From Hyphomicrobiales bacterium (GTDB lineage: Bacteria > Pseudomonadota > Alphaproteobacteria > Rhizobiales > Rhizobiaceae): a DNA stretch of 59,525 nucleotides. Positions 18,793 through 28,953 of the stretch are shown here, in pieces. Below the pieces are notes generated by a model. The model was not told the DNA's origin and made no database searches. It was given only the letters and a program-made list of their open reading frames with translations. Positions within the stretch are counted from its first letter, which is position 1. Every line of letters starts with the position of its first letter. The position numbers and the translations under genes are program-made. The stretch covers positions 1 through 59,525 of the forward strand of contig JAALLE010000014.1 of NCBI GenBank assembly GCA_011087605.1, given 5' to 3'.

Positions 18793-20481
18793 ATGTTTCG
18801 TATCGCCGCCTTTATCCTGTTGCTGTTTGCAATTGCCTTCGGCTTTGCCTGGCTTGCTGACAATCCCGGCACAGTAGCAGTGCAATGGGACTGGTTGAAT
18901 CAGGGACAGGTCTATGAATTCGACCTGATTACCCTGATCCTGGTTCTCGGCGTTGTATTCTTTGCCTCCATTGTTACCTGGTGGTGTTTTTTCAACATTA
19001 TTAATTCGCCAAAAGCCTTCGGTCGGTGGCGCAGTGGCCGCCGACGTGACAAAGGTTTTGCCGCGCTTTCAAAAGGTCTCGTTGCAGCGGGTGCCGGCAA
19101 TATTCCCCTGGCGAAGCAATTGGCCAAAGATTCGGCAAAACTTCTCGACGAAGAACCTCTGGTGGCAATGCTGGAAGCCCAAACCGCGCTGCTGGAGGAC
19201 AACCGACCTGCGGCCCGCCAACAATTTAATGCGATGCTGGAAAGTGATCAAACAAGACTGCTTGGTTTGCGCGGGCTTTATCTGGAAGCAGAAAAAGAAG
19301 GGGCCGTAGAAGCAGCCGCCCACTTCGCCAAGGAAGCAAACAATCTGGCACCGGGTACGCCCTGGGCGGCAACAGCCGTTCTTAAGATGCAGACCATTTC
19401 TGGACAATGGGAAGAAGCTATCAGAACGCTTGATCTGAACCGCTCATCCAACGTGTTTGAAAAAGAAGAATACAATCGCAAAAAGGCAGTGGTCCTTACG
19501 GCATTGGCAATGCAGCAGGAAGAGGGTGAACCCGAACAGGGCAGAATCAACGCGCTGGCCGCCTGTAAACTGGCTCCAGATCTAGCGCCCGCAGCGACAG
19601 TTTGTGCACGCCTCTTGGTCCGCCTGAACGACAGTCGCAAGGCCGGCAAAATTCTTGAGACTTCCTGGCGGGCAACATCCCATCCGGATATTGCTGACGC
19701 CTATGTCAATTTGAATGCCGGCGAATCAGCCGCCCAGCGCCTGGTTCGGGCGCGCAAGCTTACGGCCAATGCCCAGGATGATCGTGAAGGATTGTTTGCC
19801 ATTGCCAAAGCCTGCCTTGATGCTGGTGAGTTCAAGGCCGCCCGTGACGCAATGGAAAAAATTCTCCGGGATTCGGCCAGCGAACGGGCCTGTTTGTTGA
19901 TGGCGGATATTGAACAGGCCGAATATGGAGATCGCGGCCGGGTCCGCGAGTGGTTGTCCCGAGCGGTATCCGCCGGCAAGGACCCTGCCTGGATCGCCGA
20001 AGGCGTGGTTTTTGATGAATGGATGCCCTGTTCGCCGAATACCGGGCGCCTCGATGCTTTTGAATGGAAGGCGCCAATGCATCAACTCGGCGCTCACAAG
20101 GAAACGCTTGATTTAAGTCGTTTGGCAAATGAACCTCTTCAGGAAATTGAAATCGTCGATCTGTCACCGGTCGACACAGACGAAACACCTGGTGTCAAAT
20201 CGGCAAGTAATGAAGACGTAAGTGACGCTGAAATCGTCATTCTCGAGCCGGCCAAGGCACAGCCTGAAAACGATAATGTCGATGCAACTGAACCAGATTT
20301 CCAGGACACTGCGACCGAGGTCAATTCCACACTCTCCGACGCCACTGATCCGGTCTCACCCTATCATCAAGCCGATCTGGACGTGGACAAGGACGGAGTT
20401 ATTGATCATCGTCCCGACGATCCAGGAATTGGCCCGGAAACTGGTGAGGAAAAACCCAAAAAAGAAGGCTGGCTGTTTTAG
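18793..20481 (+). CDS. HemY N-terminal domain / TPR membrane protein
   Basis: A 562-aa protein with two N-terminal membrane helices (about 3-22 and 42-66), the HemY_N signature (WLADNPGTVAVQWD) and a long run of TPR-like helices (about 90-430: AKQLAKDSAKLLDEEPLVAMLEAQ and later pairs). It is not the protoporphyrinogen oxidase also called HemY. Proteins like it sit with mitofilin and haem genes, but their exact role is unsettled. The last ~110 residues are acidic and end in a DVDKDGVIDHRPDDPG segment with an EF-hand-like DxDxDG loop. AGGAG (18778-18782) sets the start. Confidence 0.88.
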   Translation: MFRIAAFILLLFAIAFGFAWLADNPGTVAVQWDWLNQGQVYEFDLITLILVLGVVFFASIVTWWCFFNIINSPKAFGRWRSGRRRDKGFAALSKGLVAAGAGNIPLAKQLAKDSAKLLDEEPLVAMLEAQTALLEDNRPAARQQFNAMLESDQTRLLGLRGLYLEAEKEGAVEAAAHFAKEANNLAPGTPWAATAVLKMQTISGQWEEAIRTLDLNRSSNVFEKEEYNRKKAVVLTALAMQQEEGEPEQGRINALAACKLAPDLAPAATVCARLLVRLNDSRKAGKILETSWRATSHPDIADAYVNLNAGESAAQRLVRARKLTANAQDDREGLFAIAKACLDAGEFKAARDAMEKILRDSASERACLLMADIEQAEYGDRGRVREWLSRAVSAGKDPAWIAEGVVFDEWMPCSPNTGRLDAFEWKAPMHQLGAHKETLDLSRLANEPLQEIEIVDLSPVDTDETPGVKSASNEDVSDAEIVILEPAKAQPENDNVDATEPDFQDTATEVNSTLSDATDPVSPYHQADLDVDKDGVIDHRPDDPGIGPETGEEKPKKEGWLF

Positions 20482-20490
20482 AGCCAGCCT
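20459..20490 (-). terminator. asd terminator overlapping the HemY stop codon
   Basis: A perfect 9-bp stem AGGCTGGCT / AGCCAGCCT (20466-20474 and 20482-20490) with a 7-nt loop that contains the TAG of the rightward HemY gene. On the minus strand it is followed by TTCTTTTTT, giving a good Rho-independent terminator 21 nt after the asd stop. On the plus strand only a short AT stretch follows. Confidence 0.8.
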
Positions 20491-20510
20491 AAATCTTGAT
20501 CCGGCCGAGT

Positions 20511-21542
20511 TCAGGCGGCGCGTTGGTTTTGCAACAAGCCGCGATTAATCAGCAGTTCAGCAATCTGCACCGTGTTGAGTGCGGCGCCTTTGCGCAGGTT
20601 GTCGGAAACAACCCACAAATTCAGTCCATTATCGATTGTTGAATCTTCGCGAATGCGAGAAATATAGGTGGCATCTTCGCCTGCAGCTTCGTAGGGAGTT
20701 ACATAACCGCCGTCTTCGCGCTTATCGACAACCAGACAACCGGGCGCCTGACGCAGAATTTCGCGGGCCTCGTCAGCTGAAATCTCATTTTCAAATTCAA
20801 TGTTGACCGCTTCCGAATGAGACACGAAGACCGGAACGCGAACTGCAGTTGCAGTAACTTTGATTTTCGGATCGAGCATCTTTTTCGTCTCAGCGGTGAT
20901 TTTCCACTCTTCCTTGGTCTCACCGGAATCCATGAACACGTCGATATGCGGAATGCAGTTGAAGGCAATGCGTTTGGTAAACTTGTTGGCCTCAACAGGG
21001 TCGGCAACAAATACTGCGCGAGTCTGATTAAACAGCTCTTCCATGGCCTCTTTACCTGCCCCGGATACTGACTGATAGGTCGAGATCACCACCCGCTTGA
21101 TAGTCGCTTTATCGTGCAGAGGCTTCAAGGCGACAACCAACTGAGCAGTTGAACAATTTGGATTGGCGATGATATTTTTCTTAGAAAAGCCAACAACATC
21201 GTCTGCATTGACCTCAGGCACGATCAACGGAACATCCGGATCATAGCGAAATGCTGATGAATTATCGATAACGATGCAGCCGGTCCGGCCAATCTTTGGC
21301 CCCCATTCGGTCGACAACGATCCACCCGCCGACATGATTGCAATATCGGATTTGGCAAAGTCATGGCTTTCCAGCGCTTTGACTTTGAGGGTCTTGTCAC
21401 CAAATGAAACTTCAGTTCCCTGGCTACGGCGAGACGCCAGCGCAACAACTTCGTCCGCCGGAAATTCCCGTTCCGCCAATATCGATAGCACTTCGCGGCC
21501 CACATTGCCTGTGGCACCAACAACTGCAATTCTGTAACCCAT
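20511..21542 (-). CDS. asd: Aspartate-semialdehyde dehydrogenase
   Basis: A 343-aa enzyme that reduces aspartyl phosphate to the semialdehyde at the branch to lysine, diaminopimelate, threonine and methionine. The NADP-binding start is MGYRIAVVGATGNVGREVL, the catalytic Cys lies in IIANPNCSTAQLVVALKPL, and the substrate His region is RIAFNCIPHID. I place the start at the ATG at 21542, preceded by GGAG at a 10-nt gap; the frame is open 123 nt further but that stretch is not conserved coding sequence. Length is typical. Confidence 0.96.
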   Translation of the reverse strand: MGYRIAVVGATGNVGREVLSILAEREFPADEVVALASRRSQGTEVSFGDKTLKVKALESHDFAKSDIAIMSAGGSLSTEWGPKIGRTGCIVIDNSSAFRYDPDVPLIVPEVNADDVVGFSKKNIIANPNCSTAQLVVALKPLHDKATIKRVVISTYQSVSGAGKEAMEELFNQTRAVFVADPVEANKFTKRIAFNCIPHIDVFMDSGETKEEWKITAETKKMLDPKIKVTATAVRVPVFVSHSEAVNIEFENEISADEAREILRQAPGCLVVDKREDGGYVTPYEAAGEDATYISRIREDSTIDNGLNLWVVSDNLRKGAALNTVQIAELLINRGLLQNQRAA

Positions 21543-21586
21543 GGTGGTTTTGCTCCTAACTCTCCTAATGCGCACTGCGCTAGCAC

Positions 21587-21604
21587 CTCTCCTTCCCGGG
21601 AGAG
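21587..21604. repeat. Small inverted repeat in the asd leader
   Basis: CTCTCC and GGAGAG flank the 6-nt loop TTCCCG (21587-21592 and 21599-21604), followed by a purine-rich GCGGGAGGGAG stretch. It lies in the ~115-nt gap between the divergent asd and secreted-protein genes and resembles a remnant of a dispersed palindromic repeat. Its function is unknown. Confidence 0.4.
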
Positions 21605-21656
21605 CGCGGGAGGGAGCGGCTAAAAGGTCGTCTTGGTTTTGATAGCCTTCATCAAC

Positions 21657-22130
21657 ATGCGCCACCTTTTAGCGGCATCGCTAAAAATGTCAAACGCCGG
21701 GATCATATTCCTCCTGTTTGTATCTTCCCTGAGCAACAGTCTTGCGCAAGCCCAGTTCACGCCCGGACCGCTTTCTCCTTCGGAAATCCAAATCCAGTTA
21801 TTGGGCCACAGTCTGATTGGTGAATATTCAAGTGGAGCGCGCTGGTCGGAACAACTGCACAGCAACATGACCAGTACATATGTTGAAGACGACAGCACCA
21901 TGCATGGGGTGATGGATTTTATCGGGCCTGTTCTGTGTTTCACATATAGCCAATCCGATGATCCCAACCCTCATTGTTTTGAAATCTGGAAACGAGGTGC
22001 CAATTGCTTTGACTTTTACGGTATCGACGACATTGCCGGTCTGTCAGACCGGCGTTTCGGTCGTGGATGGCTGGCCCGTGCCTGGAAGACCGACCGCGCC
22101 AGTACCTGTCAGAGCGATCTGATTGGCTAA
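21657..22130 (+). CDS. Secreted protein of unknown function
   Basis: A ~157-aa protein with an N-terminal hydrophobic signal (SNAGIIFLLFVSSLSNSLAQAQ) and likely cleavage after AQA. The mature domain contains IQLLGHSLIGEYSSGARWSEQL, then four Cys (VLCFTYS, NPHCFEIW, GANCFDFYG, STCQSD), enough for two disulfides. It resembles small periplasmic proteins with an LxGxxLxGxY-type opening that are widespread in rhizobia without a known role. I could not settle the start: ATG at 21657 gives a charged n-region, while ATG at 21687 and a start at 21633 are also open. Confidence 0.6.
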   Translation: MRHLLAASLKMSNAGIIFLLFVSSLSNSLAQAQFTPGPLSPSEIQIQLLGHSLIGEYSSGARWSEQLHSNMTSTYVEDDSTMHGVMDFIGPVLCFTYSQSDDPNPHCFEIWKRGANCFDFYGIDDIAGLSDRRFGRGWLARAWKTDRASTCQSDLIG

Positions 22131-22145
22131 CCTGCTGGAACCGAA

Positions 22146-22805
22146 TCAGCGGGTTCCGAATATGGCGCTGCCAACCCGCACACAGGTTGAGCCAAATTCA
22201 ATCGCCAGTTGATAATCTCCCGACATGCCCATCGACAATTCTTCAACATTTGCCTGTTTTGCCAGCTTTCGAAGCAGAGCAAAATGCGGGCCGGGATTGT
22301 CGTCAAATGGCGGGATGCACATAAGCCCCGATATCTCCAGATCGTGAACGGTTCGACAATCGTTTACAAAGTCTATCACCTTGTCGGGTGCAATACCGGC
22401 CTTCTGCTCTTCCAACCCGGTATTTACCTGCACGAATAGCTTCAGCTTTTTACCTTGCTTCGACATTTCTGCTGCCAGCGCTTTGGCAATCTTTTCACGA
22501 TCTACGGTGTGAATGACGTCAAACAGGGCAACTGCGTCTGCAGCTTTATTGGATTGCAGTGGGCCAATCAGGTGCAGTTCGACATCCGGATACTTTTGGA
22601 TAAGTTGCGGCCATTTCTGTTGGCTTTCCTGAACTCTGTTTTCACCAAATATGCGGTGGCCAGCTCGCAGAACGGGTTCGATCTGGTCTCCGGCAAATGT
22701 CTTCGAAACAGCAATCAACCGGGTATCACCCAATTTGCGTCCTGCTTGTTTTTCAGCCGAAGAAATGCCGTCCAAAACCTCTTGCAATTTATGATTTGAG
22801 TCCAA
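22146..22805 (-). CDS. YggS/PROSC pyridoxal-phosphate homeostasis protein
   Basis: A 219-aa single-domain PLP-binding protein of the alanine-racemase N-terminal fold. The PLP lysine is in RLIAVSKTF. Other family blocks are [58 protein letters not shown] and [28 protein letters not shown]. It keeps free PLP and amino/keto acid pools in balance and has no known catalytic role. AAGGAG lies just upstream of a TTG at 22805, which I take as the start; the open frame to 22868 lacks conservation. It is divergent from leuS. Confidence 0.92.
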   Translation of the reverse strand: MDSNHKLQEVLDGISSAEKQAGRKLGDTRLIAVSKTFAGDQIEPVLRAGHRIFGENRVQESQQKWPQLIQKYPDVELHLIGPLQSNKAADAVALFDVIHTVDREKIAKALAAEMSKQGKKLKLFVQVNTGLEEQKAGIAPDKVIDFVNDCRTVHDLEISGLMCIPPFDDNPGPHFALLRKLAKQANVEELSMGMSGDYQLAIEFGSTCVRVGSAIFGTR

Positions 22806-22919
22806 TGGACCTTTCTCCTTCAGATTTGGGCCGACACACTGCGACAAAGAGTTGACCTGCAAACACATTTCTGGTCACTAGCAGCCCAAACAACTCCCTT
22901 TTTGATGAAGATCCGAGAA

Positions 22920-25514
22920 ATGGCAAGTGAGCGTTATAACGCGAGATCCGTAGAACAGAAGTGGCAACAGCGTTGGGACGAAGAAAATATCTTCCAGACC
23001 AGCACCGTTCCCGACGGGGACAAGGAAACTTACTATGTCCTCGAGATGTTTCCTTACCCGTCTGGCCGCATTCACATGGGCCATGTCCGCAATTACGCGA
23101 TGGGAGATGTGATCGCCCGCTACAAGCGCGCCAAGGGTTTTGAAGTCCTGCATCCCATGGGTTGGGACGCTTTCGGCATGCCAGCCGAAAACGCTGCCAT
23201 GCAAAACAACACTCATCCGAAAGGGTGGACCTATCAAAATATTGATTCAATGCGTTCGCAACTGAAATCGATGGGTCTGTCGCTCGACTGGTCGCGCGAA
23301 TTTGCCACATGTGATGACGATTATTGCGCGCAACAGCAAACACTTTTTCTCGATTTTCTGGATGCAGGTCTCGTCTACCGCAAGAACGCCAAGGTCAACT
23401 GGGATCCGGTAGACATGACAGTACTTGCCAACGAGCAGGTAATCGATGGGCGAGGCTGGCGCTCCAACGCCGAAGTCGTGCAGCGCGAGTTGACCCAATG
23501 GTTTTTCAAGATTTCAGATTTCTCCGAAGACTTGTTGAGCAGTCTTGACGAATTGGATCAATGGCCAGCCAAAGTAAAATTGATGCAAGCCAACTGGATT
23601 GGTAAGTCACAAGGAGCTCGGGTTCGTTTTCAATTAACTGAGACTACAGCCAAGTCAATCTCGGAAATTGAGGTATTTACAACCCGTCCCGACACTCTTT
23701 TTGGTGCCGGATTTATGGCTCTTTCCGCCGAACATCCCCTATCACTCGAACTGGCGGAAGAAAATTCAGAGCTGGCAGAATTTATCGACGATTGTCGTAA
23801 AATTGGAACGTCGGTAGCTGCCATCGAAACCGCTGAAAAACGTGGATTCGACACTGGCTTGACCGTCGTTCATCCGTTTTTGCAAGGCCGCGTGCTGCCG
23901 GTATATGTGGCAAATTTTGTACTGATGGGATATGGAACCGGTGCGGTTTTTGGTTGCGCGGCGCACGACCAACGTGACCTCGACTTTGCCCGCAAATATG
24001 ACCTTGATGTAATCCCTGTCATTGCCGATCCGAAAACTCCCGACCTGGCCTATGAAGTCGAAGATATGGCCTATCTGGGCGACGGTGTTTTGGTAAATTC
24101 CGGGTTTTTGAATGGCCTTAGCAAAGATGATGCCATCGCGGCGGCAATTGAAAAGTTGAATACCCAACTGCTGAACAATGAACCTCAGGGCGCTGGGGAA
24201 ATCAACTATAAGTTGCGAGATTGGGGAGCTTCGCGTCAGCGTTATTGGGGCTGCCCGATCCCGATTGTCCATTGTGAGGACTGCGGAATTGTTCCCGAAA
24301 AAGCCGAAAATCTGCCGGTGGTTTTACCTGAAGATGTTACCTTTGACGTGCCGGGAAATCCGCTTGATCGCCATCCGACGTGGCGCGATGTGGAATGTCC
24401 ATCTTGCGGAAAACCGGCAAAACGCGAAACCGACACGATGGACACATTTGTAGATTCATCGTGGTATTTTGCCCGTTTTATTGATCCGAAATCGCCGACA
24501 CCAACTAATGTTCCGGCAGCGAATCGATGGTTGCCTGTCGACCAGTATATTGGCGGCATCGAGCATGCCATTTTGCATCTACTCTATTCACGCTTTTTTG
24601 CCAGAGCGATGTCGATTACCGGGCACATGAATATCCAAGAGCCATTCAAGGGCCTTTTTACCCAAGGCATGGTGGTTCACGAAACATATAAGTCCAAAGA
24701 TGGTGGTTGGTTGCAACCAAGCGAAATTGATATCACAGGTGAGGGCAGCAATCGCGTTGCTCGCCACGCCGTAACTGGCGACCCTGTTGCCATTGGTGGC
24801 ATTGAAAAAATGTCGAAGTCGAAACGAAATACGGTGGATCCTGACGACATTATCGCAACCTTTGGCGCTGACACTGCCCGTTGGTTCGTCTTGTCCGATT
24901 CGCCGCCCGACAGAGATGTTATCTGGACCGAAGCCGGGGTCGAGGGCGCCCACCGGTTTGTTCAACGAATCTGGCGTCTGGTACATAATGTCGCCGCCCG
25001 GCCAGAAAATGCAGGTCAGGATGCCGCCAGTCTTGGATTGGCCAAATCTGCCCACAAAACGCTCGCCCGCATCGACGAGATGATTCCTGGCTTGCGGTAT
25101 AATTCGGCGGTGGCGCAGATTTATTCATTGGTAAATGAAATTGAGCAGGCCCAAAAATCCGACACAGTCGCCACTGATACTTTGAACATGACGATGGCAA
25201 TGACGCTCCAAATGATAGCTCCCATGATGCCTCATCTGGCTGAAGAATGCTGGAAAGTCTTGAATCTGGAAGGAATGGTTTCCACGACCGCTTGGCCTGA
25301 ACTGGATGAATCCATGCTGGTAGAGGACGCGATTACTCTCCCTGTGCAGATCAACGGCAAGAAGCGTGGTGAGATTACAGTTCCACTGGATTTGGACAAA
25401 CAGGGTGTTGAGGAAGCCGTATTGTTAGAGCACTTTGTACAAAACGCCCTTTCTGGTAAGAGACCAAAGAAGGTTGTTGTTGTGCCTGGGAGAATTGTCA
25501 ATGTGGTCGTCTGA
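22920..25514 (+). CDS. leuS: Leucyl-tRNA synthetase
   Basis: An 864-aa class I synthetase. The HIGH motif is [14 protein letters not shown] near residue 45, the KMSKS loop is [17 protein letters not shown] near residue 630, and an intact editing domain includes [18 protein letters not shown] and [15 protein letters not shown]. The zinc-ribbon pairs CEDCG and CPSCGK are present. MASERYN gives the usual rhizobial start; in-frame ATGs lie 15-18 nt upstream. The stop overlaps the start of lptE by 14 nt, beginning the leuS-lptE-holA operon. Confidence 0.97.
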   Translation: MASERYNARSVEQKWQQRWDEENIFQTSTVPDGDKETYYVLEMFPYPSGRIHMGHVRNYAMGDVIARYKRAKGFEVLHPMGWDAFGMPAENAAMQNNTHPKGWTYQNIDSMRSQLKSMGLSLDWSREFATCDDDYCAQQQTLFLDFLDAGLVYRKNAKVNWDPVDMTVLANEQVIDGRGWRSNAEVVQRELTQWFFKISDFSEDLLSSLDELDQWPAKVKLMQANWIGKSQGARVRFQLTETTAKSISEIEVFTTRPDTLFGAGFMALSAEHPLSLELAEENSELAEFIDDCRKIGTSVAAIETAEKRGFDTGLTVVHPFLQGRVLPVYVANFVLMGYGTGAVFGCAAHDQRDLDFARKYDLDVIPVIADPKTPDLAYEVEDMAYLGDGVLVNSGFLNGLSKDDAIAAAIEKLNTQLLNNEPQGAGEINYKLRDWGASRQRYWGCPIPIVHCEDCGIVPEKAENLPVVLPEDVTFDVPGNPLDRHPTWRDVECPSCGKPAKRETDTMDTFVDSSWYFARFIDPKSPTPTNVPAANRWLPVDQYIGGIEHAILHLLYSRFFARAMSITGHMNIQEPFKGLFTQGMVVHETYKSKDGGWLQPSEIDITGEGSNRVARHAVTGDPVAIGGIEKMSKSKRNTVDPDDIIATFGADTARWFVLSDSPPDRDVIWTEAGVEGAHRFVQRIWRLVHNVAARPENAGQDAASLGLAKSAHKTLARIDEMIPGLRYNSAVAQIYSLVNEIEQAQKSDTVATDTLNMTMAMTLQMIAPMMPHLAEECWKVLNLEGMVSTTAWPELDESMLVEDAITLPVQINGKKRGEITVPLDLDKQGVEEAVLLEHFVQNALSGKRPKKVVVVPGRIVNVVV

Positions 25515-26046
25515 ATTGTCCCCGGTCTCGCATCTGGTCGGAGCGGTTGGCCTGATGATGCTTCTCGCATCCTGCACCATCAAACCGCTTAATGCGACGC
25601 GGGCGGCTTCCGAAGCTTCGGACAATGGAACATCCCAGTCTGTCGCAGCCGTGATGAAGACCATTGCTGTCAGTCCGGTAAATGAGCGGGTGGCACAACA
25701 GGTGCGCAATAATCTGATGTTTGAGTTAAACGGAGGCCAACTCGAACCTGGTGGAAACCTCCACTTGAGTCTCAAAGTTGTTACCGGCTCCAGATCACTG
25801 GCCATCGAAAATAACTCCCTGTCACCAACTTCTGCTCAGGTTGCAGTTACTGCTACCTACCATCTGACCAACACAATCACCCGCGATGACGTTTCAAGCG
25901 GCACGCGTCGTGGCGTGGCCAGTTTTGACAAAACACCACAGAAATTTGCCAATGAACGAGCCCAGCGGGACGCTGAAAATCGCGCTGCCAAGGATGTCGC
26001 CCGGCAAATCAGGCTGGCAATCGGCCAGTCATTGGCCAAGCAATAG
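25501..26046 (+). CDS. lptE: LPS-assembly lipoprotein LptE
   Basis: A 181-aa lipoprotein: hydrophobic signal ending LMMLLASC, with the Cys as lipidation site. The rest is weakly conserved but fits alphaproteobacterial Lpt[42 protein letters not shown] and a C-terminal helix ending [15 protein letters not shown]. LptE plugs the LptD barrel that delivers LPS to the outer membrane. Position between leuS and holA is the standard place for this gene, which strengthens the call. It starts inside leuS, so translation is probably coupled. Confidence 0.85.
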   Translation: MWSSELSPVSHLVGAVGLMMLLASCTIKPLNATRAASEASDNGTSQSVAAVMKTIAVSPVNERVAQQVRNNLMFELNGGQLEPGGNLHLSLKVVTGSRSLAIENNSLSPTSAQVAVTATYHLTNTITRDDVSSGTRRGVASFDKTPQKFANERAQRDAENRAAKDVARQIRLAIGQSLAKQ

Positions 26047-26057
26047 CAGGCAGACGA

Positions 26058-27095
26058 TTGGCCCAGGTAAAAAACCACGAGGTTGATCGATATCTCAAGC
26101 AGCCCAATCTCGCTCATCGGGTATGTCTGTTCTATGGACCAGATGCCGGACTTGTGTCGGAACGTGCCACTGCGTTGGCCAAGCAATGCGGGGCAGATAT
26201 AGACGATCCGTTTTCAACCATTGTTCTGGATGCAGATGATGCCGCAGCCGATCCCCAACGGATTGCTGATGAGGCGCATACCGTTTCAATGTTTGGCGGC
26301 AACCGCCTGGTGCACATAAAGGGCTCAACTCAAAAAAACCTGGCCAATGCCATTCAACCGGTTCTTGACCAGCCGCCAACTGATAGCTTGGTGATCATTG
26401 AGGCGGGTGACCTGAAAAAGTCTTCGCCGTTACGGTCACGAATCGAAAATGCCCCCAGCGCTGTCGCACTACCCTGCTATCAAGATCAGGTTCAGGCCCT
26501 CAGGATTGTAATAGACCAGGAGCTCGGTGATTCTGGACTGACCATTGACCCCGACGCACGGCAGGCGTTGACCGGTCTGCTGGGCGATAATCGAATGGCT
26601 TCGCGTGGTGAAGTTCAAAAGCTCTGTTTGTATGCAGCTGAGGCAGGAACGATCACTCTCGATGATGTCAATCAGATTGTGGGCGATGCTTCCGTATTGG
26701 CGTTGGATGCGGTCGTGGATGCCGCAAGCACCGGCGACATCGCCTTGATGGAACACACATTCAAAAGACTGATCGCCAGAGGAACTGCCGTATTTCAGGT
26801 GGTGAACGCCATGCAGCGACATTTTCAAATGTTGCATCTAGCCCGGTCAAGAATGGATTCTGGCGGTCAGGCAGCGTCCTCGCTGATCAATACAATGCGC
26901 CCACCGATCAATTTTCAACGCAAGGACAAGGTGACCAGCGCATTGTCAATTTGGCGACTGGCGGCGCTTGAACGCGGGTTGCAGCGGCTTGAGACTGTGT
27001 CATTGGAAACTCGCAAAAACAGCGCCTTGGCGGTTCCTCTAACGTCCACTGCTCTGCTCGCAATCGCCATTGAAGCCCGACAATCACGGCGGTAG
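26058..27095 (+). CDS. holA: DNA polymerase III delta subunit
   Basis: A 345-aa clamp-loader subunit that opens the beta clamp. Visible are the N-terminal LAHRVCLFYGPDAGLVSERATALAK (degenerate nucleotide-binding fold, no proper Walker A Lys), LVIIEAGDLKKSSPLRSRIE, the helical middle around LTGLLGDNRMASRGEVQKL and the C-terminal AVFQVVNAMQRHFQML. The start is a TTG at 26058 giving MAQVKNHEVDRYL, 11 nt after lptE. It converges on parB with a 13-nt gap. Confidence 0.92.
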   Translation: MAQVKNHEVDRYLKQPNLAHRVCLFYGPDAGLVSERATALAKQCGADIDDPFSTIVLDADDAAADPQRIADEAHTVSMFGGNRLVHIKGSTQKNLANAIQPVLDQPPTDSLVIIEAGDLKKSSPLRSRIENAPSAVALPCYQDQVQALRIVIDQELGDSGLTIDPDARQALTGLLGDNRMASRGEVQKLCLYAAEAGTITLDDVNQIVGDASVLALDAVVDAASTGDIALMEHTFKRLIARGTAVFQVVNAMQRHFQMLHLARSRMDSGGQAASSLINTMRPPINFQRKDKVTSALSIWRLAALERGLQRLETVSLETRKNSALAVPLTSTALLAIAIEARQSRR

Positions 27096-27108
27096 CGCTT
27101 TACCGGAA

Positions 27109-28032
27109 TTAGTCGGACGCCAATTTGCCAGTCAGTGCATCCAGTTGATCCAGGCTTTTATAATCGATGGTAACCCGGCCCTTTCCACTCGACTTGTGGT
27201 TGATTGAAACTTTCAGACCCAATGCATCAGTGAGCCGGTTTTCCAATGCCATTGTATCTGCGTCCTTGGCGCTTTTGCCTGACTCACCCTCGGTTGATTT
27301 CGACGACCGCGTATTTTGAGCTGCCAGTTGTTCCACCTGACGGACTGACAGGCCTTCTGCCACAATGCGTTTGGCGAGTGCTTCCGGAGATTCCATGGGA
27401 ATCAAAGCGCGAGCATGACCGGATGACAGAGTTCCTGAAGACAACATGGCTTGAACAGATGCTGGCAAATTCAACAGTCGCAACGTGTTGGCAACATGGC
27501 TGCGGCTCTTTCCAATCACCTTGCCGAGATCGGCCTGCCTGTAGTCATGGTCATCCATGAGTTGGCGATAGCCCAAGGCCTCTTCAACAGGATCAAGATC
27601 TGCCCGTTGAACATTCTCAATAATCGCCAGCTCCAGGGCCTGTCGGTCATCGACCTCACGCAACAGAATTGGGACGCTGTGAATGCCCGCCCTTTGAGCG
27701 GCTCTCCAGCGACGCTCGCCGGCAATAATTTCATAATCAACTATGTTATCCGGATCCTGACTCGGCCGTGCGGAGCGCACCAGGATAGGTTGAATCACCC
27801 CATGCTCGGCAATCGATCTGGAAAGGTCTTCCAGATCTTCTTCCGAAAAATGCCGGCGCGGATTGTTTGGATTGGCCCTGATCGTTTCGATCGGAACAAC
27901 CCTGTCGGTAACAATTTTAGTTTCGGTAGATTCCCCGGCCTCCGCAGCACCAGCTGCAACCGGCTTATCCATTTCTCCAATCAGCGCGGCCAGACCCCTG
28001 CCCAGTCTCGCTTTGGATGGTTCATCAGCCAT
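27109..28032 (-). CDS. parB: Chromosome-partitioning protein ParB
   Basis: A 307-aa CTP-dependent DNA clamp that loads at parS and spreads. Features are the N-terminal ParA-activating stretch RLGRGLAALIGE, the CTP-binding ParB/Srx domain (about 40-140) with the arginine motif IIAGERRWRAAQRAG, the helix-turn-helix YRQADLGKVIGKSRSHVANTLRLLNLP that reads parS, and a C-terminal dimer domain (DALGLKVSINHKSSGKG). It lies downstream of parA in the same direction (33-nt gap). Matching parS sites lie 1.5-3.6 kb to the right. Confidence 0.97.
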   Translation of the reverse strand: MADEPSKARLGRGLAALIGEMDKPVAAGAAEAGESTETKIVTDRVVPIETIRANPNNPRRHFSEEDLEDLSRSIAEHGVIQPILVRSARPSQDPDNIVDYEIIAGERRWRAAQRAGIHSVPILLREVDDRQALELAIIENVQRADLDPVEEALGYRQLMDDHDYRQADLGKVIGKSRSHVANTLRLLNLPASVQAMLSSGTLSSGHARALIPMESPEALAKRIVAEGLSVRQVEQLAAQNTRSSKSTEGESGKSAKDADTMALENRLTDALGLKVSINHKSSGKGRVTIDYKSLDQLDALTGKLASD

Positions 28033-28065
28033 GATCGTTTCCGCCTTTATCAGCTAAAGTCTGCA

Positions 28066-28884
28066 TCACTTATTCAACGCAGATTGCAGTTGTTTTTCCC
28101 GTTGGATCAGTTCCGAAGCCAGCTGCAAATAGGCCTGGCTTCCCGCACATTTCATATCATACAGCAAAACCGGTTTGCCGAAGGAAGGAGCTTCGGATAT
28201 CCGCACATTTCTTGGTATCGTGGTCTCGTAGACAAGATCGCCCAAGGTTTCGCGAACATCCTGAATTACCTGTCCAGAGAGATTGTTGCGTCTGTCGACC
28301 ATGGTCATCACAACACCTTGAATCGATAGTCTCATATTTATAGTCGATCTGACCTGCTCGACGGTCTGCAGTAGCTGACTAAGGCCTTCAAGGGCAAAGA
28401 ACTCAGCCTGCAGAGGTACCAAAATGGAATCCGCCGCGGCCAATGAATTCAGCGTCAACAGATTAAGCGAGGGAGGGCAGTCGATCAGGATATAGGTGAA
28501 GTCTGGTGATCGGCCCAGATGACCGGCAATCGCCTTCTTCAGCCTGTAGGGACGATCGGATTGCGACGCTATCTCCATTTCGACACCCAATAGATCCAGG
28601 GTTGCCGGAGCAATGCTAAGTCTTGGAACCGCGGTTTTCTGAACCACTTCGATCAAACTTTTTGTGCCCATCAGCAGATCATAGGTTGAAGCATCGCGCT
28701 CATCCCGGCCGATACCCAAACCGGTGCTGGCATTTCCCTGGGGATCCAGGTCGATCAGCAAAACTTCCTCGCCAATCGCCGCCAGGGCGGTTGCTAGATT
28801 GATGGCGGTTGTGGTTTTGCCTACCCCGCCCTTCTGATTGGCAAGAGCGATGGTTCTTGGTCGGATATCGCGATTTATGCTCAT
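28066..28884 (-). CDS. parA: Chromosome-partitioning ATPase ParA
   Basis: A 272-aa deviant Walker ATPase. The P-loop is ANQKGGVGKTTTAINLA with the signature first Lys, followed by EVLLIDLDPQGNASTGLG (switch I/Walker A') and YILIDCPPSLNLLTLNSLAAAD (Walker B). ParA binds DNA non-specifically as an ATP dimer and draws ParB-parS complexes apart. It lies first in the parA-parB pair, 69 nt after the rsmG stop, in the leftward series that runs away from the origin. Confidence 0.97.
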   Translation of the reverse strand: MSINRDIRPRTIALANQKGGVGKTTTAINLATALAAIGEEVLLIDLDPQGNASTGLGIGRDERDASTYDLLMGTKSLIEVVQKTAVPRLSIAPATLDLLGVEMEIASQSDRPYRLKKAIAGHLGRSPDFTYILIDCPPSLNLLTLNSLAAADSILVPLQAEFFALEGLSQLLQTVEQVRSTINMRLSIQGVVMTMVDRRNNLSGQVIQDVRETLGDLVYETTIPRNVRISEAPSFGKPVLLYDMKCAGSQAYLQLASELIQREKQLQSALNK

Positions 28885-28953
28885 TAAGTGATCCGCATCA
28901 CAGCGTTATTCTGCATGGCACAGTCCTAAACGCTGCCACCGAAAATGATAGTC

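Noticed and set aside
27451-28329. 292-aa open frame antisense to parB and parA
   Set aside because: It spans two well-conserved genes in the opposite direction and its protein has no coherent domain; a shadow frame.
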